A stretch of 64,000 bases of DNA from Candidatus Acidiferrales bacterium (GTDB lineage: Bacteria; Bacteroidota; Ignavibacteria; Kryptoniales; JAKASW01). Positions 33,264 through 42,857 of the stretch are shown here, piece by piece. Every line of letters begins with the position of its first letter. The stretch's first letter is position 1. Location: contig DATJAY010000003.1 in the NCBI GenBank assembly GCA_035515795.1, positions 1 to 64,000 on the forward strand. Direction: 5' to 3'. The notes beneath the pieces are model-generated. The model did not search any database. It was not told the DNA's origin and saw only the letters and a list, made by a program, of their open reading frames with translations. Made by a program: the position numbers and the translations under genes.

Positions 33264-34973
33264 TCAGTATTCCACTTCGTAGGTTTGGACCGGACGGCTC
33301 ATGCCCCTCACCGCGATTGCCTCCAGCGGCTTCGTATGAATTTCTTTTGTTGTCAGCAGTCTCCATGATGATTCCGAGATAATTATTTGTCCTGGCTGAG
33401 CAATCGAGCATAGCCGTGCTCCCAGATTCATGTTGTTTCCCAACACAGTATGATCCATCCTGTCTTCGCTTCCGACATTTCCGACAATGGCCATGCCGGT
33501 ATTTATTCCGATTCCCACCTTGATTTCTTCGCGGTCTCTTGCGTCGATCTTGCCTATCTCATTCTGGATTTCGGCCGCGCAAAGGACAGCCTCGTCGGCC
33601 ATCTTTTCCCCTTCGAAGATCGCGATCAGCTCATCACCGACATATTTGTCGACGACACCGTTATACTTCGTTACAATCTTTGCCTGCAAACTGAGGTATG
33701 CGTTCAGAAGTTCAATTACGACTTCGGGTTCGACGCGTTCCGATATAGATGTAAAGCCGCGGATGTCAGAGAAAAGCACCGTAACGTTTCTCCGCTCGCC
33801 GCCGAGTTGAATCTTTCCGCCGTCCTGCTGGATCATCCTGACGGTCGAAGATGAAATAAACTTACTCATAAGAAATCGCTCCTTCAGCCCGAAGATCATC
33901 TCGTTGAAGGAGTGTGCCAGCATGCCGATTTCATCTTTGGACTTGACCTCGATCTGAAAGTCATAATTGCCTTTGAGAATCTGTTCTGTTCCGCTGACCA
34001 GCTTCCTTACCGGAGATGAGATGCCCTGGGCAATGAGGAACGCACCGACGATCGCGACGATGAGCGCGACAATCCCGACTGCGATGATGACGTTCTTGAT
34101 TGTCCGGAAGCTTGCGAGCGCGTGATCCATAGACACGGACATTACATACACCGCATTATTTCCTTCCGATGCCTGCGAATATGCGCACAAAAAATTCTCC
34201 CCGTTTAGCATCACATTTTGCTCAAATGTTTTTCCGGCATTCAACAGCGAATCGATCGATCCTCTGTTCACCAGATATGATTTCAAGAGATCGAGCTGGG
34301 CAATATCGGATAATGTAGAAGCTTCGACACGATTGCCTTGTATGAATGAAATGTCGCTTTGTGTGTCGTGCTTTAGGGACTGAGCTTCCTCCTGAGTGAT
34401 AAGATTGCCCAGCGTAAGAGTTCCTATGAGAAAATCCTGGAATATCGGGACGGTAACCGCCTGGTAAAGCTTGTCATTGATTATCCAGATCGAAATGTCG
34501 TCCGTGGAAGGATCTTTTCCGCTCAGAGCCCTGCTGACGGAAGGCTGTGAAGCAAGAGTGTCACCGAATTTTTCCGGGTGATCGAGCCGAAAAAGCACCT
34601 CTCCTTTTTCGTTTGTGAGCGTGAATAGATCGACGTGAACCAGTTTCGCGGGGCTTTCCTGCCGGTTGAGCACATAGTCTCTGATCGTCGCCGGGTCCTT
34701 CGTGGAGAGCTGCGCCTTTAAAACGGGGAGCTCCGAGATCAACTTGCAGGATTCGACAAGCCTCTGGTTGCGGAGGGAAAGAAATCTTTTGAAAGTTTGG
34801 TAAGTGTTTGCAAAATCCTGCTGGATTTTCGAGTCGGTGAGGTCGTGAACTTCGTCCCTTACTATGAGAATGACAGCGCCGCTGATCAATACAACAAGGG
34901 CCGAAGTTAGAATCAGCATACGCTTGCGAAGCGATGGAGCGAAAAGATTGCGGATTAGTTTCGTCTTGTCCAT
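33264..34973 (-). CDS. Membrane sensor class III adenylate/guanylate cyclase
   Basis: The protein has 569 residues. TM helix near 19-39, an extracytoplasmic sensor of about 250 residues (NRQESPAKLVHVDLFTLTNE suggests a Cache-like fold), a second TM (NVIIAVGIVALIVAIVGAFL), a HAMP domain (SSPVRKLVSGTEQILKGNYD) and a class III cyclase domain: VTVLFSDIRGFTSISE with metal-binding Asp, VDKYVGDELIAIF with the second Asp, GIGINTG and NMNLGARLCSIAQPGQI. It makes cAMP or cGMP in response to a periplasmic signal. It lies 15 bases after the cupredoxin-like gene, third in the operon, so the signal may relate to that pair. Confidence 0.9.
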   Translation of the reverse strand: MDKTKLIRNLFAPSLRKRMLILTSALVVLISGAVILIVRDEVHDLTDSKIQQDFANTYQTFKRFLSLRNQRLVESCKLISELPVLKAQLSTKDPATIRDYVLNRQESPAKLVHVDLFTLTNEKGEVLFRLDHPEKFGDTLASQPSVSRALSGKDPSTDDISIWIINDKLYQAVTVPIFQDFLIGTLTLGNLITQEEAQSLKHDTQSDISFIQGNRVEASTLSDIAQLDLLKSYLVNRGSIDSLLNAGKTFEQNVMLNGENFLCAYSQASEGNNAVYVMSVSMDHALASFRTIKNVIIAVGIVALIVAIVGAFLIAQGISSPVRKLVSGTEQILKGNYDFQIEVKSKDEIGMLAHSFNEMIFGLKERFLMSKFISSSTVRMIQQDGGKIQLGGERRNVTVLFSDIRGFTSISERVEPEVVIELLNAYLSLQAKIVTKYNGVVDKYVGDELIAIFEGEKMADEAVLCAAEIQNEIGKIDARDREEIKVGIGINTGMAIVGNVGSEDRMDHTVLGNNMNLGARLCSIAQPGQIIISESSWRLLTTKEIHTKPLEAIAVRGMSRPVQTYEVEY

Positions 34974-34988
34974 GGAATCTTCGGATAC

Positions 34989-35699
34989 TCATTCCAACAC
35001 AGGATGGGCCGTAGTCGTGCTCCCCGCTGTGATAGTCACGGTTTCGCTTTCAGAGTGAAGTCTTTCATGCCAGACTTTCATGGTATAAGTCCCGGGCGGA
35101 ATGTTTTCTATCTTGAAAAATCCATGAGCATCTGGTTTTGTAAAAAACGGATTGTCCAGGACAATGATGAAAGCCGACATGTAGGAATGAATATCGCAGA
35201 AAATTTCCGCTACACCGGTTTTGTCGAACCTGACGGGAACCACTACACCGGTGGGACGCCGGCCGATATTGAACCGCTTGGTTGGCGACAGAGAAAACAC
35301 GTTATGATATGTATCATCTTCATTTACGAAATCAACGAAGGTCCCCTTCAAGATCGGAAGGACGTGCGGAATGAACGTTGCATCTTTTTGATTCATGGTT
35401 TCATGCCGGGGTTCGGAATTTTCATCGGTGTGAAGTTCTTTCCCTTCCAAATAAATCACGACATTCTCATTCTCATTGATATGCTTCGGCATGTCAGACA
35501 TATTCGGCATCTGGTTTCCGTACGGTGTTCCGGGCTCCCTCCGGATGAGCTGGGTGGCGTTGTGGAGTTCGACGGTTCCTTGAAGTGTCCCGTTCCTTGG
35601 TTGAGAAAACCCGCCGGTGTGCCGTCCGTTTTCTGTACCGCCCGAAAGACCGGATGCAATCAACCACATACTTATAATAAAAAGAAATGAAATTTTCAT
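34989..35699 (-). CDS. Exported cupredoxin-like protein
   Basis: The protein has 236 residues. Signal peptide FLFIISMWLIASGLSGG. Copper-site-like residues appear in the order expected for plastocyanin-like proteins: TYHNVFSLSP (His), then EIFCDIHSYM (Cys, His, Met). A carnitine-style repeat domain, FFKIENIPPGTYTMKVWHER, resembles the carboxypeptidase regulatory-like fold found next to such cupredoxins in methylamine utilisation proteins. It probably binds copper in the periplasm and carries electrons or senses metal. Eleven bases separate it from the upstream porin-like gene and 15 from the cyclase. Confidence 0.75.
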   Translation of the reverse strand: MKISFLFIISMWLIASGLSGGTENGRHTGGFSQPRNGTLQGTVELHNATQLIRREPGTPYGNQMPNMSDMPKHINENENVVIYLEGKELHTDENSEPRHETMNQKDATFIPHVLPILKGTFVDFVNEDDTYHNVFSLSPTKRFNIGRRPTGVVVPVRFDKTGVAEIFCDIHSYMSAFIIVLDNPFFTKPDAHGFFKIENIPPGTYTMKVWHERLHSESETVTITAGSTTTAHPVLE

Positions 35700-35710
35700 C
35701 TATGAACTTC

Positions 35711-36931
35711 TCAAAAGGAAATTACAACAGCAAGACCCAAAATGTCCAGCTTCGGCCTGGGATTTACTGAAATGTCAGTCCTCTGATAATCCAGCTTGAC
35801 CAGCACGGAATGCGTCGGCTTGTATCCAACCCCCACCGCATATCTGGTTGTATTGCTGTCCCATGGTATGCTCTTGCCGTAAGTCGTCGAGTATTGATAC
35901 GGATCGGTGATGTTGCTGAACCACAGAGGATTGTAACGGAAAGCTAAGAAGAGTCCCGGATAAAACCCGGCGTCGATTCTTAAATCGAGAAGAAGTTCGC
36001 GACTGTCGAGATTCAACCAGCCTCCCTGCGGCAGCCCGTTCGCATATTGATAACTAATGTACGGCGATTTGAAACGGTTGAAAATATATTCGGCATCAAG
36101 TTCATAATACAGGTAAGAGAGTTCCGCGTCGGCACCTAATGTCGTCTGTGTATACCGGTCTAGAGAAAGGTATTGATTCGCGCTCGAGGGAGTCATGAAC
36201 GGTCCCGAGGCATATGAAATGCCGAACGTTCCCCAGATTGCCGGGTGCAGTGCCACTCTTCCTTGAATTGACGGGTTGTCATTGAAGTTGTAATCGCTCG
36301 ACGTGGAGGAGAGCGGCGCATTCGTCAGGGCGACGTCGTACTGCAGGAAGTTATCTATGAACGAACCGAACGCCTCAGCGCCGATGTAATAACCGCCCGT
36401 GTACATTGTATTCAAACGCCCGCCATATTGGGTGTTCGCTGCGGAGACTTCGCTCGAATCGAGGTAACCGGTCTGCGGAGAAACGTTCTGAGGATAAACA
36501 AAGAAAAGAGGATAGCCGATGAAAGGGTTCTCCGTCGCAAGCTGGCGCTTTGCGAACAATCCGAACGGGGTCACGATTTTTCCGACGGAGAGTGAGAGAG
36601 CATCGCCTGCAAGATTTGAAAATGTCGCGTAAGCGAGTTGGAAACTGACTCCTTTGAAGTTCGGCGAATCCTGAGGACTGTTTGCGATGCTTGTCGTAAA
36701 TGTGATATTATCATCGACATCCGCTTCTAAGAAGAGTTGAAACTCGTGCACATTGAGCTGAAGGTAGTCATTAGGAAGGGAATTCAGGTCCTCTCTGCTA
36801 TCCGCACCGCCTTTCAAAATTTGAAAATCGTAAATCCCCCACCACCTTATTTGGGCAAATGATGGCACGGAAGAGAGAAACCAAATTGCCAGCATTATAT
36901 ATTCAGATTTCAGACGCTCTAGAAATTTCAA
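35711..36931 (-). CDS. Outer-membrane porin-like beta-barrel protein
   Basis: 406 residues from TTG 36931 with GAGAG upstream (ATG 36895 is an alternative). Signal peptide ends SVPSFAQ. The mature part alternates amphipathic strands with aromatic girdles (FQLFLEADVDDNITFTTSIA, LSLSVGKIVTPFGLFAKRQL, YAVGVGYKPTHSVLVKLDYQ) and ends in a hydrophobic F, as in outer-membrane barrels of the phosphate-selective porin type. FGLFAKRQLATENPFIGYPL is characteristic of such alginate/phosphate porin-like proteins. Probably the channel of the porin-cupredoxin-cyclase operon. Confidence 0.8.
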   Translation of the reverse strand: MKFLERLKSEYIMLAIWFLSSVPSFAQIRWWGIYDFQILKGGADSREDLNSLPNDYLQLNVHEFQLFLEADVDDNITFTTSIANSPQDSPNFKGVSFQLAYATFSNLAGDALSLSVGKIVTPFGLFAKRQLATENPFIGYPLFFVYPQNVSPQTGYLDSSEVSAANTQYGGRLNTMYTGGYYIGAEAFGSFIDNFLQYDVALTNAPLSSTSSDYNFNDNPSIQGRVALHPAIWGTFGISYASGPFMTPSSANQYLSLDRYTQTTLGADAELSYLYYELDAEYIFNRFKSPYISYQYANGLPQGGWLNLDSRELLLDLRIDAGFYPGLFLAFRYNPLWFSNITDPYQYSTTYGKSIPWDSNTTRYAVGVGYKPTHSVLVKLDYQRTDISVNPRPKLDILGLAVVISF

Positions 36932-37182
36932 CGAAATTCTCTCCGGATAAAGATGTATTATAATGATTTGACAGCGAACGCGTGATGAATATAATAACCA
37001 TGGCTTCCAAGAAAGAGTTTCCGAACGAGGGCATAAAATTGAAACCCTCCGGGGATTTAAGATCTCCGAGAGAATATAACAGCCAAATGTTGCATTTGAA
37101 AATATCCGTGTTTAAACTCCGTTCAACTTGTGAAAGGGAGAGGCGATGAGCAAAGTACGAATGGCATCATTTCGATCGTAAC

Positions 37183-37425
37183 TTGCATCAATTATTCTTT
37201 CTTTCGCAATTTCATCCAGTGTGCGGAGGAATCCTTAAGCGAATGGCGGCCATCGACGGCAGAATAGCGGGCATATGGAGCCGAATGTTCAAGAAAGACA
37301 CCGTCGTCATTTCAACGAAAATGTTCAGACGAGTGAAGAAATTGGAGAAGAAGTTGATGAGAGGAGCAGCAGAGAAATACGGAACCTTCGTCGGCAAAAA
37401 AGTCATTATTGATATTGCGGGATGA
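37183..37425 (+). pseudogene. C-terminal fragment of a winged-helix (AlkZ-like) protein
   Basis: From about residue 24 the frame reads IDGRIAGIWSRMFKKDTVVI, resembling the C-terminal end of winged-helix glycosylase-like proteins (IDGRIVGTWKR). The upstream part, which would hold the main domain, is missing; no coding sequence of this kind precedes it. No ribosome binding site is present. It is best read as a decayed fragment. The flanking stretch 36932-37182 shows no gene. Confidence 0.45.
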
Positions 37426-37550
37426 GACAACGATATTGGCCAAGGACCAGATTATGACCGCTCGACCCTTACATCTGTCGACAGCTATGTGGCAGACGGG
37501 TTTGTTTTCTCACGTTCTCAATGTTCACTTTGCAGTATGAAAGAATAGCA

Positions 37551-38363
37551 ATGTCGCAGTACATACATGGAACAAGTTCTGAAGAGCAGCAGCGCCTCAC
37601 GCTCCTGAATACCATTCTCCTGAACGAAGCCTGCCTGGAAGAACTCGCACTTTCCGGGGGAGAAAGAATCCTCGACGTGGGAAGCGGATTAGGCCAGTTT
37701 TCTCGAGCGATGGCAAGAAAGGCGGGAGCTGCCGTCCTCGGTATTGAGAGGAGCCGCGAACAAATTGAGGAGGCAATACATCAGGCGAAGACGGATCGTG
37801 AGGAAAAATTGACGGAGTTTCGCGAGGGCGACGCGAGACAACTCCCTCTCCGTGAAGAAGAGTGGGGAACATTCGACTTGGCAACCGCACGATTTGTCCT
37901 CGAGCACGTTCCTGATCCGTTGAATGTGGTGAAACAGATGGTGAAAGCGGTTAGGAAAGGAGGACGTATCGTTCTCGCAGATGACGACCACGATATCCTA
38001 AGGTTATACCCGGAAGTACCGGAGTTTGCGGATCTGTGGGCGGCATATATGCAAACGTACGCTAAACTCGGGAACGATCCGATTGTCGGAAGGAGGCTCG
38101 TTTCTATCCTGCATGAGGCAGGGGCTCTCCCCGTCAGAAACACATGGATTTTTTTCGGAAGCTGCAAAGGCGAAAAGCGTTTTGATGTATACATCGACAA
38201 TCTGATCGGAGTCATTGATGGAGCTAGAGGAGAAATAGTCCGGCAGGGACTTTTCGAAGAAAGAAAATTTGATCGGATAATAACATCCTTCCAAAGTTGG
38301 CGCGAAGGGCCGGACCCATCGTTGTGGTACGCTGTTTCCTGGGCTGAAGGGACTAAACGATGA
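37551..38363 (+). CDS. SAM-dependent class I methyltransferase
   Basis: 270 residues from ATG 37551 (GAAAGA before it). Motif I is ILDVGSGLGQFSRAMA, motif II VLGIERSREQ, post-II FREGDARQLP, motif IV FDLATARFVLEHVPDP, then GGRIVLADDD. It resembles UbiE-type or small-molecule methyltransferases; substrate unknown. It is a lone gene, followed by 250 bases without a gene. Confidence 0.85.
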   Translation: MSQYIHGTSSEEQQRLTLLNTILLNEACLEELALSGGERILDVGSGLGQFSRAMARKAGAAVLGIERSREQIEEAIHQAKTDREEKLTEFREGDARQLPLREEEWGTFDLATARFVLEHVPDPLNVVKQMVKAVRKGGRIVLADDDHDILRLYPEVPEFADLWAAYMQTYAKLGNDPIVGRRLVSILHEAGALPVRNTWIFFGSCKGEKRFDVYIDNLIGVIDGARGEIVRQGLFEERKFDRIITSFQSWREGPDPSLWYAVSWAEGTKR

Positions 38364-38617
38364 ATCGGGATTGAGTATTTCCGCGCATTGCTGTCGGCAG
38401 CAGGGCATGGATAGCAGGATGTGCGCCAAAGGTTGTTTCTTTCTCTCGCGTTATTTATCATGTTTACGTCATGAGGCTTTCTCCAGCGTGCGATCTCACT
38501 AACAATCGTAGATGAGTATACATTATATAGAGAGGTAGCGGTCGTATTATGTGCTTCGTAACTCAATAGAACCGAAATGCGTCAACGATAACGAACCAAC
38601 ATTGACAAGGAGGCTGT

Positions 38618-39070
38618 ATAAAACTATACACAACTATTCTCGCACCTGCTGTCATCCTCGTATTCCTGGAGATGGGATGCGGCAAAAATAATCCGACAGA
38701 ATACGTCGATGGTTATACTGTTCATCTGACGGACAATGCCGGAACAACCTATGAGGGCGACTTTTTCCCCTTTTCTGTATGCCGCACGTGCAATTACTCA
38801 GGAGAATAAAACGTAAACTACACTGTGACAATGACGGGCGAGCCGACGATAACCGACAGTTCTGATGAGCCAACCGTCGGCATGTTATCGGTTCTCGCTT
38901 TGCAAAATGCGACATTGCAGAGCGGGATGTTTTCGCTCTTTCCAGTCGTCGAATATTCCTACGCTGGAACCGGATCTTACGACACGAGCCGTTATTGCAT
39001 GAAGGAGACGCAGGCTGTGTATATCAACGCATTGAAACTAAGCGATGGCCGTTTTGCAGTGTTGAATTGA
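38618..39070 (+). pseudogene. Decayed lipoprotein gene
   Basis: AAGGAGG is followed by ATA AAA CTA TAC where an ATG start is expected, then a lipoprotein signal (AVILVFLEMGCGKNN). An in-frame TAA at 38807-38809 follows GDFFPFSVCRTCNYSGE; the same frame continues for 86 more codons (NVNYTVTMTGEPTITDSSDE ... GRFAVLN). Both defects suggest a pseudogene, unless ATA is used as start and the stop is read through or is a sequencing error. The intact product would be an exported lipoprotein of about 150 residues. Confidence 0.65.
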
Positions 39071-39105
39071 GTCCACAACTGACAAAGGCGGAAAGGATAT
39101 CCGAC

Positions 39106-39438
39106 ATGATTCTGAAATCTAGACCACCTGTTACGGTTATGATTGTCTGTGCATTCGAATTGCTCGGACTAATTCTGTTGCCGTCTGCCCTTTCTAAAGA
39201 GACAACGAAAGCAATTGGGCTGTGGTACCAAATCTACATAGTGGCAACCGGTCTCGCCAGTGTTTCCGTGATTTGGTACCTCTGGAAAATGAAAAAAATC
39301 GGATTGTATATTTATTTTCCTTTATATGCACTACACAATGCCGTTGCTGTTGCAGTTGGGAACTGGCTCGTGTACGTTCTGATCATTCCCGTGATCGGAG
39401 CTTTGATGTTGCTTCCGCATGCGAAGACAATGACGTAG
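39106..39438 (+). CDS. Small four-helix membrane protein
   Basis: 110 residues from ATG 39106, GAAAGGA upstream. Four hydrophobic segments: VTVMIVCAFELLGLILLPSA, YQIYIVATGLASVSVIWYL, KIGLYIYFPLYALHNAVAV, WLVYVLIIPVIGALMLL. No family is recognised; size and layout fit DoxX-like or other small inner-membrane proteins. It starts 35 bases after the decayed lipoprotein gene. Confidence 0.7.
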   Translation: MILKSRPPVTVMIVCAFELLGLILLPSALSKETTKAIGLWYQIYIVATGLASVSVIWYLWKMKKIGLYIYFPLYALHNAVAVAVGNWLVYVLIIPVIGALMLLPHAKTMT

Positions 39439-39682
39439 TGCAGTAGCCGGAGCTGATATAGCAGGGATTGATACCCACCACTGAAACGGCCGCCCTGTTC
39501 CTTGTCTTTTCGCTATACTTCGTGAAATACAGAAGAGTGATGCCAATTATTTTGGCTCACTTGTACTTCGATCTGTTCTCATTGATAACCCAGGCAAAGT
39601 TCTGAAGTTGGACTGTAACCAGATGCCAAATGCAGAAAGATGAGCGGTGATGACGCAGGGCGCTGCCATGGTTCTTCCTTTC

Positions 39683-39711
39683 TTGACATTACAAAGTGGG
39701 ACAAATATATT
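39683..39711 (+). promoter_or_regulatory. Promoter of the conserved-spacer family, copy 1
   Basis: TTGACA - 17 bases - TATATT, with spacer TTACAAAGTGGGACAAA. Related promoters at 43722, 54036, 57404, 58235 and 59119 share the spacer pattern TACAAnnTGGAACA. Confidence 0.75.
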
Positions 39712-39734
39712 CAAAGCGGATTTTGGCCGTCTTC

Positions 39735-39771
39735 GGGTCAGGTGGAAAGGCGGGATCCTCTGGATGGGCGG
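39735..39771 (+). ncRNA. GC-rich leader motif, copy 1
   Basis: Core GGGTCAGGTGG, then AAAGGCGGGATCCTCTGG and GATGGGCGG. It lies between the promoter at 39683 and the lipoprotein start at 39867. Copies at 54080, 57449, 58280 and 59218 share TCAGGTGGnAnGGCGGGATCC. The outer stem here is shifted (GCCGTC with GGGCGGC). Confidence 0.6.
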
Positions 39772-39866
39772 CTTGGAATCATGAGAAAAAGTGGAGCCGA
39801 AGAGTCGCTGGGCCTGACCTCGCTCAATCTGGTTGTGCAAGACGCCTCATCGAAAAAGAAGGATGT

Positions 39867-40448
39867 ATGCGGTACAAATTACTATTGATACCCGCGCTGA
39901 TCTTCGTGGGAATACTCTTTAACAGTTGCAAGAAATCCGGAGACACGGTCACCGGCCCGTCCGACGAAAACAATTTGATCGTGAATTCTTCTTTTGAATC
40001 AAATGGTAAAGCTTCACTTCAGGGTTGGAACGTTGGCTGGTGGGAGACAGAAATGGTTCATTCGGCACACGATGCTCCTCCAGGCGGCGGAAGCTGGTCG
40101 GTAGAGATAGATAATGGTACATTCACCTCCGGGAACCAGATATGGTTTACCGTGCACCCTCATGCAGGCCATCATGTTTACAAATTCTCATTTTGGGGAA
40201 GATATGACGCGGGCAATCTGCAATTGGGGAGCTGCCAGGGAGGCGTTCTTTTGTGGCTCCATAATAATACGGACCGTTATGGCAGTTACACAAAGATTGA
40301 TACCACAATCTGGGAAATGTACACCATATTCGATACACTGGATACTTACCAAGGTGACAGTATACCGGTCGAACTCGATGGTTGCGTTGATGGACCAACC
40401 TCCGCGAAGACTTACTTTGACTTATGCAGGTTAGAGGTTTTGAACTGA
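39867..40448 (+). CDS. Lipoprotein with a carbohydrate-binding-like domain
   Basis: 193 residues from ATG 39867 with AAGGA before it. Lipobox LFNSC (FVGILFNSCKKSGD). The mature part holds IVNSSFESNGKASLQGWNVG, then HAGHHVYKFSFWGRYD and CVDGPTSAKTYFDLCRLEV, the layout of CBM4/9- or DUF642-like jelly rolls. It is anchored to a membrane and probably binds sugar. The stop overlaps the ATG of the next gene (TGATG). Confidence 0.7.
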   Translation: MRYKLLLIPALIFVGILFNSCKKSGDTVTGPSDENNLIVNSSFESNGKASLQGWNVGWWETEMVHSAHDAPPGGGSWSVEIDNGTFTSGNQIWFTVHPHAGHHVYKFSFWGRYDAGNLQLGSCQGGVLLWLHNNTDRYGSYTKIDTTIWEMYTIFDTLDTYQGDSIPVELDGCVDGPTSAKTYFDLCRLEVLN

Positions 40449-42787
40449 TGAAGACCCTGCAAACAGGAAAGGGCAATTCAATGCATAAAGCGATGACCCA
40501 AAATCTAGAAAACTTCATAGATCACCTCCGTGATTTTAGTTATGTCAGAACAGTATTTCCGCTCCGGGCAATAATATTTGTTGGACTTCTTGGTTTGCTT
40601 GGAATACTAAGTCCTCAGGAATCACAAGCGCAGGTTTTTGGGCCGCAAGAAATTAAATGGTTATGGGTGAGCTCTTTGCGGCAATGGTTTTCGAACGGCG
40701 GCTCGGAAATCGAGTGCGGCAGATTTGGGAGAAATGATCCGAACCAGCAACAGAATGACGGATTGCGCTGGCCTGCCCAGTACAAATATCAAGATCACAA
40801 CGTCGGCAAAACATTATGGATAGGGACGACGAACTTCACCGATCCCGCTAACGGCGTAACCTATCCTTTTAAAGTTGTCGACTTCGGTCATTATTTCATG
40901 TACTTGAATACAGAAATATATCCCGAAGAATTTAGACTCATAGGCCGCTTCAATCATCCGACGGTAACCGTTGACGGCACTCCCGCAAGTGATCTTGATT
41001 CGAATGATCTTGATCTGGCCGGAGGAGAAGATCAACTCGATCCCGGTCTATCCGCTGATCGAATGATTTTCAATAGAGTGAATACTCCCGTCGGGATAAC
41101 GGTATACAGAAAGGTACTCGCCTTCACTCAGCAGTACAACGACAATTATTACATCTACGAATACGTATTCAAGAATACCGGGTTCATAAATAATACCGGC
41201 GGGAAAATGGCGCCGGCTCCGACCCTTACCGGTGTGGTATTCGACTTCAGGTACCGATTCGCCGATTGCAATATGTACTATGTTCGGCAGGGGTTAGCGG
41301 GTGGCGCCGGGGAGAATTGGGGTTGGAGTACTATCAATGATGCAGTGGGGCAAGACCCGGCTCACACTCTTCCTGCACCCAATAACTTTCGCGCTGTCCT
41401 TGAGTATTATGGACCCTTTCGCCCTTACGATCATTATCCACCGAGCGACTTCATGTCGGACGATATTGGCGGCCCGGATTATCTGGATGGATCGATCATG
41501 TGGGGGACGCATTTCATTGGAGAAGTAGTTTTACACGCCGATACATCACCGCACGACACAACTGACGATCCGACTCAACCCAAAAACACCCAATTCACTT
41601 CTTCTGAAAATACAATTGACTTCAATACAACCAACTTCAACGTCCTGCCCTGGGACCCGGCAAATTCGACCACGCAATTTGACTCAAGCTTGATGCGAAT
41701 GCAGTACCAGAATATGACTCAAACCAACTCAGGACAAACGCACGCTCAACTGGTAGGTGAAGACACGAATGGCTGGCCGACAGACGTCGTTTATAATAAA
41801 TGGGAAGGAGGAGCGGAGGATGGTGGAGTTTCTTCCCAGCAAAGTTTTGGTCCTTATACGCTCGCCCCGGGTGACAGCGTCAGGATTGTAATTGCAGAAG
41901 CCGTTGCGGGAATTAACCATGGACTCAATAGAGAGATAACAAAGAATTGGTGGGTCTGGTATAACAACGGCAAACGCGATAGTGTTGATCTCGCGCTTCC
42001 TCCGGGATCTCCCTGGGATGGTGGGACGACGAAAAATGGAGATACATATAAAAACGCTTGGGTATTTACTGGAAAGGATTCGTTATTTCAAACATTCCGA
42101 AGAGCGATAGCTAACTACAACAGCGGATATAAAATCCCGCAGCCCCCCCCGCCGCCGGATAGATTTACGGTTACATCGGGGGACAATAAAATCGCTCTTG
42201 CATGGTCTGACAATGCGGATGCAAGTCCGAATTTCGATGGATACAGGTTATACAGAGCAGAAGGAAGAATGGATACTATGTTTGATCTGATTTTTTCCTG
42301 CAATGCCGCAAATGTCCTGCATAGTTTTACTGACACAACCGTAAGAGCCGGTTTGAAATATTTCTATTATGTCCAGACAAAAGACAACGGCTCGGCGAAT
42401 CCCGGTTCGGTTGCCCTCAATATTCCTGCTGGATAACCCTTGGTAAGCGGCATGTTCTACACCATGACGAATTCTCCGGCACCGCCTCCTGTGCAGTCTG
42501 CAGGCGGCGCCTCAAGCATTCCCATGGAATTTAGTTTGACGCAGAACTATCCGAACCCGTTCAATCCAACGACAGTCATCAGTTATCGCTCGCCAGTCAT
42601 GAGTAATGTCACTTTGAAAGTTTATGATGTTCTCGGAAGAGAAGTAAAAACATTGGTCAACCAACGCGAGACCGCCGGAAGTCATTCGGTAACTTTCAGT
42701 GCCGGCGATTTGCCGAGTGGAGTATACTTCTACCGCCTGCAGGCGGGGAGCTATAGTGCAACGAGGAAACTCTTGTTGTTGAAATAA
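40448..42787 (+). pseudogene. Large T9SS surface protein gene with an in-frame stop
   Basis: The frame runs from ATG 40448 (or 40481) to TAA at 42434-42436 and continues in the same frame to 42787. The first part: signal peptide (AIIFVGLLGLLGILSPQESQAQ), a long domain of unknown family and a fibronectin-III-like segment (GYRLYRAEGRMDTMFDLIFS). The part after the stop begins PLVSGMFYTMTNSPA and holds a complete sorting domain (TQNYPNPFNPTTVISYRSPV). Relatives usually read xPLVSGRFYTxT here, often with Q or E before P, so a CAA-to-TAA change is likely. Without readthrough the protein lacks its T9SS signal. Confidence 0.75.
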
Positions 42788-42857
42788 AACTGCCTCTCTT
42801 CATGTCGCGCCTTTCATCTGGTGCGATGAGGAAACAGGCGACGAAAAGGAACTCCAT

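Noticed and set aside
42434-42436. TAA used as a sense codon in this organism
   Set aside because: Many intact genes in the window end in TAA at the expected place, so reassignment is not supported.
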